NCBI GenBank assembly: GCA_030043175.1
Contig: JASHYD010000928.1
Location: 1 to 9,442, forward strand
DNA: 9,442 bases
Reading direction: 5' to 3'
DNA from: Xanthobacteraceae bacterium
GTDB taxonomy: Bacteria > Pseudomonadota > Alphaproteobacteria > Rhizobiales > Xanthobacteraceae
Shown: piece by piece, positions 6,850-9,442 of the stretch
Position numbering within the stretch: the first letter of the stretch is position 1
Layout: every line of letters starts with the position of its first letter
Translations under genes and position numbers: made by a program
The notes under the pieces: generated by a model
What the model was told of the DNA's origin: nothing
Seen by the model: the letters and a program-made list of their open reading frames with translations, nothing else
The model's database searches: none

Positions 6850-7599
6850 CAAGACCAATTCGCCATGTTGAAGGTTTCGAGCGATCGCAACTTGAAGGGC
6901 GTTACCTTGTGGCGCCGGATCGCGGATGATGTCGAACAAGAGATCGTCGCCGGCGTTTATGCGATCGGCGAGCGGCTGCCCGGGGAAGTGGAGATCGCGC
7001 AGCGCTTTGATGTCAATCGCCACACTGTTCGCCGCGCGCTCGCCGAGCTCGCCCAGCGCGGTTTGGTGCGCGCGGAACGTGGCAGCGGCACCTTCGTCGA
7101 ACCCCGCCGCATTGTTTATCCGATCAGGAAACGCACGCGCTTCTCGGAAATCGTGGGCGGTAACGGACGTGAGGTCGGCGGCAGACTGATCGCGGACGGC
7201 GAAGAGCCGGCATCCCCCGCGGTCGCGGAGCGTCTGCACGTAGCAGTCGGGGATTTGGTGGTCCGGCTCGAAATTCTGCGCAGCGTGGATGGATTACCGA
7301 TTTGCGCTGCGACGACTTGGCTGCCGGCTAAACGCCTGCCTGGCGTCGCGCAGATTTACCGGTCAAAGCGTGGGATGACGGCGACGCTCGCTCAATTTGG
7401 TATCCGAGATTACCGGCGGCATTCCACGCGGATTTCCGCGGCCTCCGCTGATGCGCTCGATGCTCAACGGCTGCGTACGGTGGCGGGCCGGCCGTTGCTG
7501 CTGGTCGATAGTGTAGACGTGTTGCCGTCCGGGGAGCCCGTATTGACCTCCCGCAGCCGGTTCGCGCCGGATCGTGTCGAATTGGTTGTGGAAAGCTGA
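6835..7599 (+). CDS. phnF: PhnF, GntR/HutC-family transcriptional repressor with UTRA domain
   Basis: Likely repressor of the phn genes. The N-terminal part (about residues 22-90) is a GntR winged helix-turn-helix with LWRRIADDVEQEIVAG, ERLPGEVEIAQRFDVNRHTVRRAL and RAERGSGTFV. Residues from about 100 onward form a UTRA ligand-binding domain (TRFSEIVGG, LEILRSVDGLPI, TTWLPAKRLPG, LLLVDSVDVLPSGEPV, TSRSRFAPDRVELVVE). With 254 residues it matches the HutC subfamily. The gene is divergent from phnG, and a perfect palindrome abuts its first codon. The start is uncertain: ATG 6835 has no Shine-Dalgarno and touches the operator, while ATG 6865 (MLKVSS) also lacks a clear one but would leave the DNA-binding domain whole. 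The effector is unknown; a phosphonate or a pathway ribose phosphate is plausible. Confidence 0.92.
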   Translation: MTRRQQDQFAMLKVSSDRNLKGVTLWRRIADDVEQEIVAGVYAIGERLPGEVEIAQRFDVNRHTVRRALAELAQRGLVRAERGSGTFVEPRRIVYPIRKRTRFSEIVGGNGREVGGRLIADGEEPASPAVAERLHVAVGDLVVRLEILRSVDGLPICAATTWLPAKRLPGVAQIYRSKRGMTATLAQFGIRDYRRHSTRISAASADALDAQRLRTVAGRPLLLVDSVDVLPSGEPVLTSRSRFAPDRVELVVES

Positions 7600-7617
7600 A
7601 TAAGTCGTACAGGATTT

Positions 7618-8778
7618 ATGATGGACATCCAAATTGATGGTGGGCGCGTACTCATCGGGGATAGCTTCGAGCAAACAAGCGTCTGTATTGGCGATGGCGT
7701 GATCGGCGCGGTTGGCGCAGTGAGCAATGGCGCAGCCAGAATCGACGCGTGCGGCCTCATGGTTCTACCCGGCGTCGTCGATATTCACGGCGACGCATTC
7801 GAGCGCCAGCTAATGCCACGCCCGGGCGTCCATTTCGAGACGGATATCGCTCTATTCGACACCGATCGGCAGGTGATCGCTAACGGCATAACCACGGTCT
7901 TTCATGGGGTGACTTGGTCGTGGGAACCGGGGCTACGCAACGCCGCCAACGCGCGAGCGATCCTGACCGCGATGGAGGAACTGCGGCCTCGGTTGGGTGC
8001 CGACACCAAATTCCATCTGCGCCATGAGACCTTTAACCTCGACGCAGAGAAGGAGATCATCGACTGGATCGGCTCCCGCCGCATTGGCGTGCTGGCGTTC
8101 AACAATCACATGCCGGCAATGAAAGGTAACGCGCCGGTCCGGCCCGCAAAGATCGCTGAGATGGCCCAGCGATCCGGCCTCTCGAATGAGGCATTCCAGG
8201 AATTGGTGTCGCGCATCGCGCAGCGTGCTGACGAGGTGCCCGGCTCGATCGCGCGACTTGCCGCCGCGGCGAGCGCAAACAGCGTTCCGTTGTTGTCTCA
8301 TGACGACATCAGCCCGGAGCAGCGTCGCTGGTACAGGTCCATGGGCTGCCGGCTGGCGGAATTTCCTACCACCATCGAAACCGCGCGAGAGGCTGCCAGT
8401 GCCGGTGACCACATCGTGCTTGGTGCACCTAACGTGGTGCGCGGCGGCAGTCATATCGGCTGGATCGACGCCAAAGACATGATCGCGCGCGGCCTGTGCT
8501 CGATTCTTGCGTCGGACTATTATTATCCGGCGCCGCTGATTGCGGCCTTCCGCCTGGCTGCGGACGGCGTCACGACTATCGAAAGGGCCTGGGCACTGGT
8601 GTCAGAAATCCCGGCCGCCGCGGTCGGTCTCACCGATCGCGGCACCATTGCAGCGACGCGGCGTGCCGATTTGATCCTCGTCGAAGCAGCCGCCGGAAGA
8701 CCACGCGTGATTGCTACAATCGTTGCAGGACGGATTGTTTATCTCACCGAGGCGGCGCGTATCCATTGCGGACATTGA
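7618..8778 (+). CDS. Second PhnM-like amidohydrolase, divergent paralogue
   Basis: Amidohydrolase-superfamily protein of the PhnM family, 386 residues, 18 bases after phnF. Shared landmarks are PGVVDIHGD (H57, D59), the MPRPGVHFE block, GITTVFHG, KFHLRHE (H133), LLSHDD (H228, D229), AEFPTTIE, GAPNVVRGGSH (H279), ASDYYYP (D300) and AVGLTDRG. It lacks the DHTPGQRQF block of the phnM copy at 1003-2154; the equivalent region reads FNNHMPAMKG (161-170), keeping one histidine. Residues next to the HxD ligands differ too (HGDAFE against HTDHIE). It is therefore probably an active hydrolase, with a substrate close to but not the same as that of PhnM. Databases may still name it a PhnM diphosphatase. 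AGGA at 7611-7614 is 3 bases from ATG 7618 and 6 from ATG 7621, so the second ATG may be the true start. Confidence 0.85.
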   Translation: MMDIQIDGGRVLIGDSFEQTSVCIGDGVIGAVGAVSNGAARIDACGLMVLPGVVDIHGDAFERQLMPRPGVHFETDIALFDTDRQVIANGITTVFHGVTWSWEPGLRNAANARAILTAMEELRPRLGADTKFHLRHETFNLDAEKEIIDWIGSRRIGVLAFNNHMPAMKGNAPVRPAKIAEMAQRSGLSNEAFQELVSRIAQRADEVPGSIARLAAAASANSVPLLSHDDISPEQRRWYRSMGCRLAEFPTTIETAREAASAGDHIVLGAPNVVRGGSHIGWIDAKDMIARGLCSILASDYYYPAPLIAAFRLAADGVTTIERAWALVSEIPAAAVGLTDRGTIAATRRADLILVEAAAGRPRVIATIVAGRIVYLTEAARIHCGH

Positions 8779-8804
8779 CGGCGGCAACTCAGCCGAGGCC
8801 CATA

Positions 8805-9442
8805 ATGATGACGGCTCCGCGATACGCGATTTACTTCGTCCCGGACCCGGACACGGCGTTGTACCGCTTCGGCTCCGCCGTACTCGGCTATGATTGTTTC
8901 ACCGGTGCCGAAATCCGCCCGCTTGACGCACTGCCGGTCGATACCGGCACATGGAGCGAATTGACACGTGAGCCGCGCCGCTATGGCTTCCACGCCACCT
9001 TGAAAGCTCCATTTCGCCTTGCGGCAGGACGAACCGAAGCCGAGTTGATCAGCAAATTCGTTGAATTCTCGCGCACCATCGCCATGGCTGCGACAATCGA
9101 ACCTGCGATCTGTCTGTTACATCATTTCGTGGCGATAACGCCGGCAAACGTTTGTCCCGGACTGAGCCGGCTTGCAGCATCATGCGTGAAGCACTTCGAT
9201 GATTTCCGGGCGCCCCTGACGAGCGCCGACCGCAGCCGGCGCTTGCAGGCTCATCTCACGACCCGGCAAATCGGGCACGTCGGGCGCTGGGGATACCCGT
9301 ATGTCTTCGATGATTTCCATTTCCACATGACGCTCACCGGTGCGCTCGTGGCCGGTCGCCAGCAGGCTATGCTGGCCTATCTTCAGCGCGGTTTGGCATG
9401 CAGTCATGGCGACTGTCCGATTTCGATCGATCGGCTTGCGTT
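8805..9442 (+). CDS. DUF1045-type 2H phosphoesterase-like protein, 3' end outside window
   Basis: Reads open from ATG 8805 (or 8808) to the right edge, 212 codons, so it is partial; the family is usually somewhat longer (roughly 230-240 residues). The N-terminal RYAIYFVPDPDTALYRFGS, the block RRYGFHATLKAPFRL and the block FDDFHFHMTLTG are typical of the DUF1045 family found in phosphonate gene clusters. Two HxT motifs, H63-A-T65 and H174-M-T176, are the paired catalytic motifs of the 2H phosphoesterase superfamily, which includes cyclic nucleotide phosphodiesterases and 2'-5' RNA ligase-like enzymes. A GAGG at 8795-8798 lies 6 bases before the start. The gene follows the PhnM-like paralogue by 26 bases and is probably cotranscribed with it and phnF. 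Its role is not established to my knowledge; opening of the pathway's cyclic phosphate is my inference. Confidence 0.88.
   Translation, partial: MMTAPRYAIYFVPDPDTALYRFGSAVLGYDCFTGAEIRPLDALPVDTGTWSELTREPRRYGFHATLKAPFRLAAGRTEAELISKFVEFSRTIAMAATIEPAICLLHHFVAITPANVCPGLSRLAASCVKHFDDFRAPLTSADRSRRLQAHLTTRQIGHVGRWGYPYVFDDFHFHMTLTGALVAGRQQAMLAYLQRGLACSHGDCPISIDRLA

Overview
The window holds a nearly complete carbon-phosphorus (C-P) lyase locus for using phosphonates as a phosphorus source. The GC-rich codon use, tightly packed and overlapping genes, and the order phnF | phnGHIJKLMN suggest an alphaproteobacterium, most likely of the Rhizobiales/Hyphomicrobiales type (Bradyrhizobium-like). That assignment is inference from style and gene order; no rRNA or other taxonomic marker is present.

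Layout. Positions 1-385 hold no gene I can support and are lower in GC than the rest. From 6791 down to 386 on the minus strand runs one operon, phnG-phnH-phnI-phnJ-phnK-phnL-phnM-phnN. Neighbouring genes overlap by 1-4 bases or lie 1-15 bases apart. A short divergent control region (about 6792-6850) carries a -35/-10 promoter for phnG and a perfect 8+8 base inverted repeat between phnG and the GntR/UTRA repressor gene phnF. On the plus strand phnF (6835-7599) is followed by a second, divergent PhnM-type amidohydrolase (7618-8778) and by a DUF1045/2H-phosphoesterase-like gene (8805 onward), which runs off the right edge.

How the genes work together, from known C-P lyase biochemistry: PhnI, with PhnG, PhnH and PhnL, joins a phosphonate to C1 of the ribose of ATP and releases adenine. 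PhnM removes pyrophosphate. PhnJ, a radical-SAM enzyme whose four key cysteines and catalytic glycine are all visible here, cuts the C-P bond and leaves 5-phosphoribosyl 1,2-cyclic phosphate. That cyclic ester must then be opened before PhnN can phosphorylate ribose 1,5-bisphosphate to PRPP. PhnK and PhnL are ABC-type ATPases that act on the core complex. The usual ring-opening enzyme, PhnP, is not in the window. The 2H-type gene at the right edge keeps both HxT catalytic motifs and is a good candidate to do that step.

The points most worth a second look are the 2H-type gene as a possible PhnP replacement, the altered active-site motif of the second PhnM-like protein, a palindromic element apparently inserted in frame inside phnI, and a repressor operator that overlaps the phnG promoter and abuts the phnF start codon.
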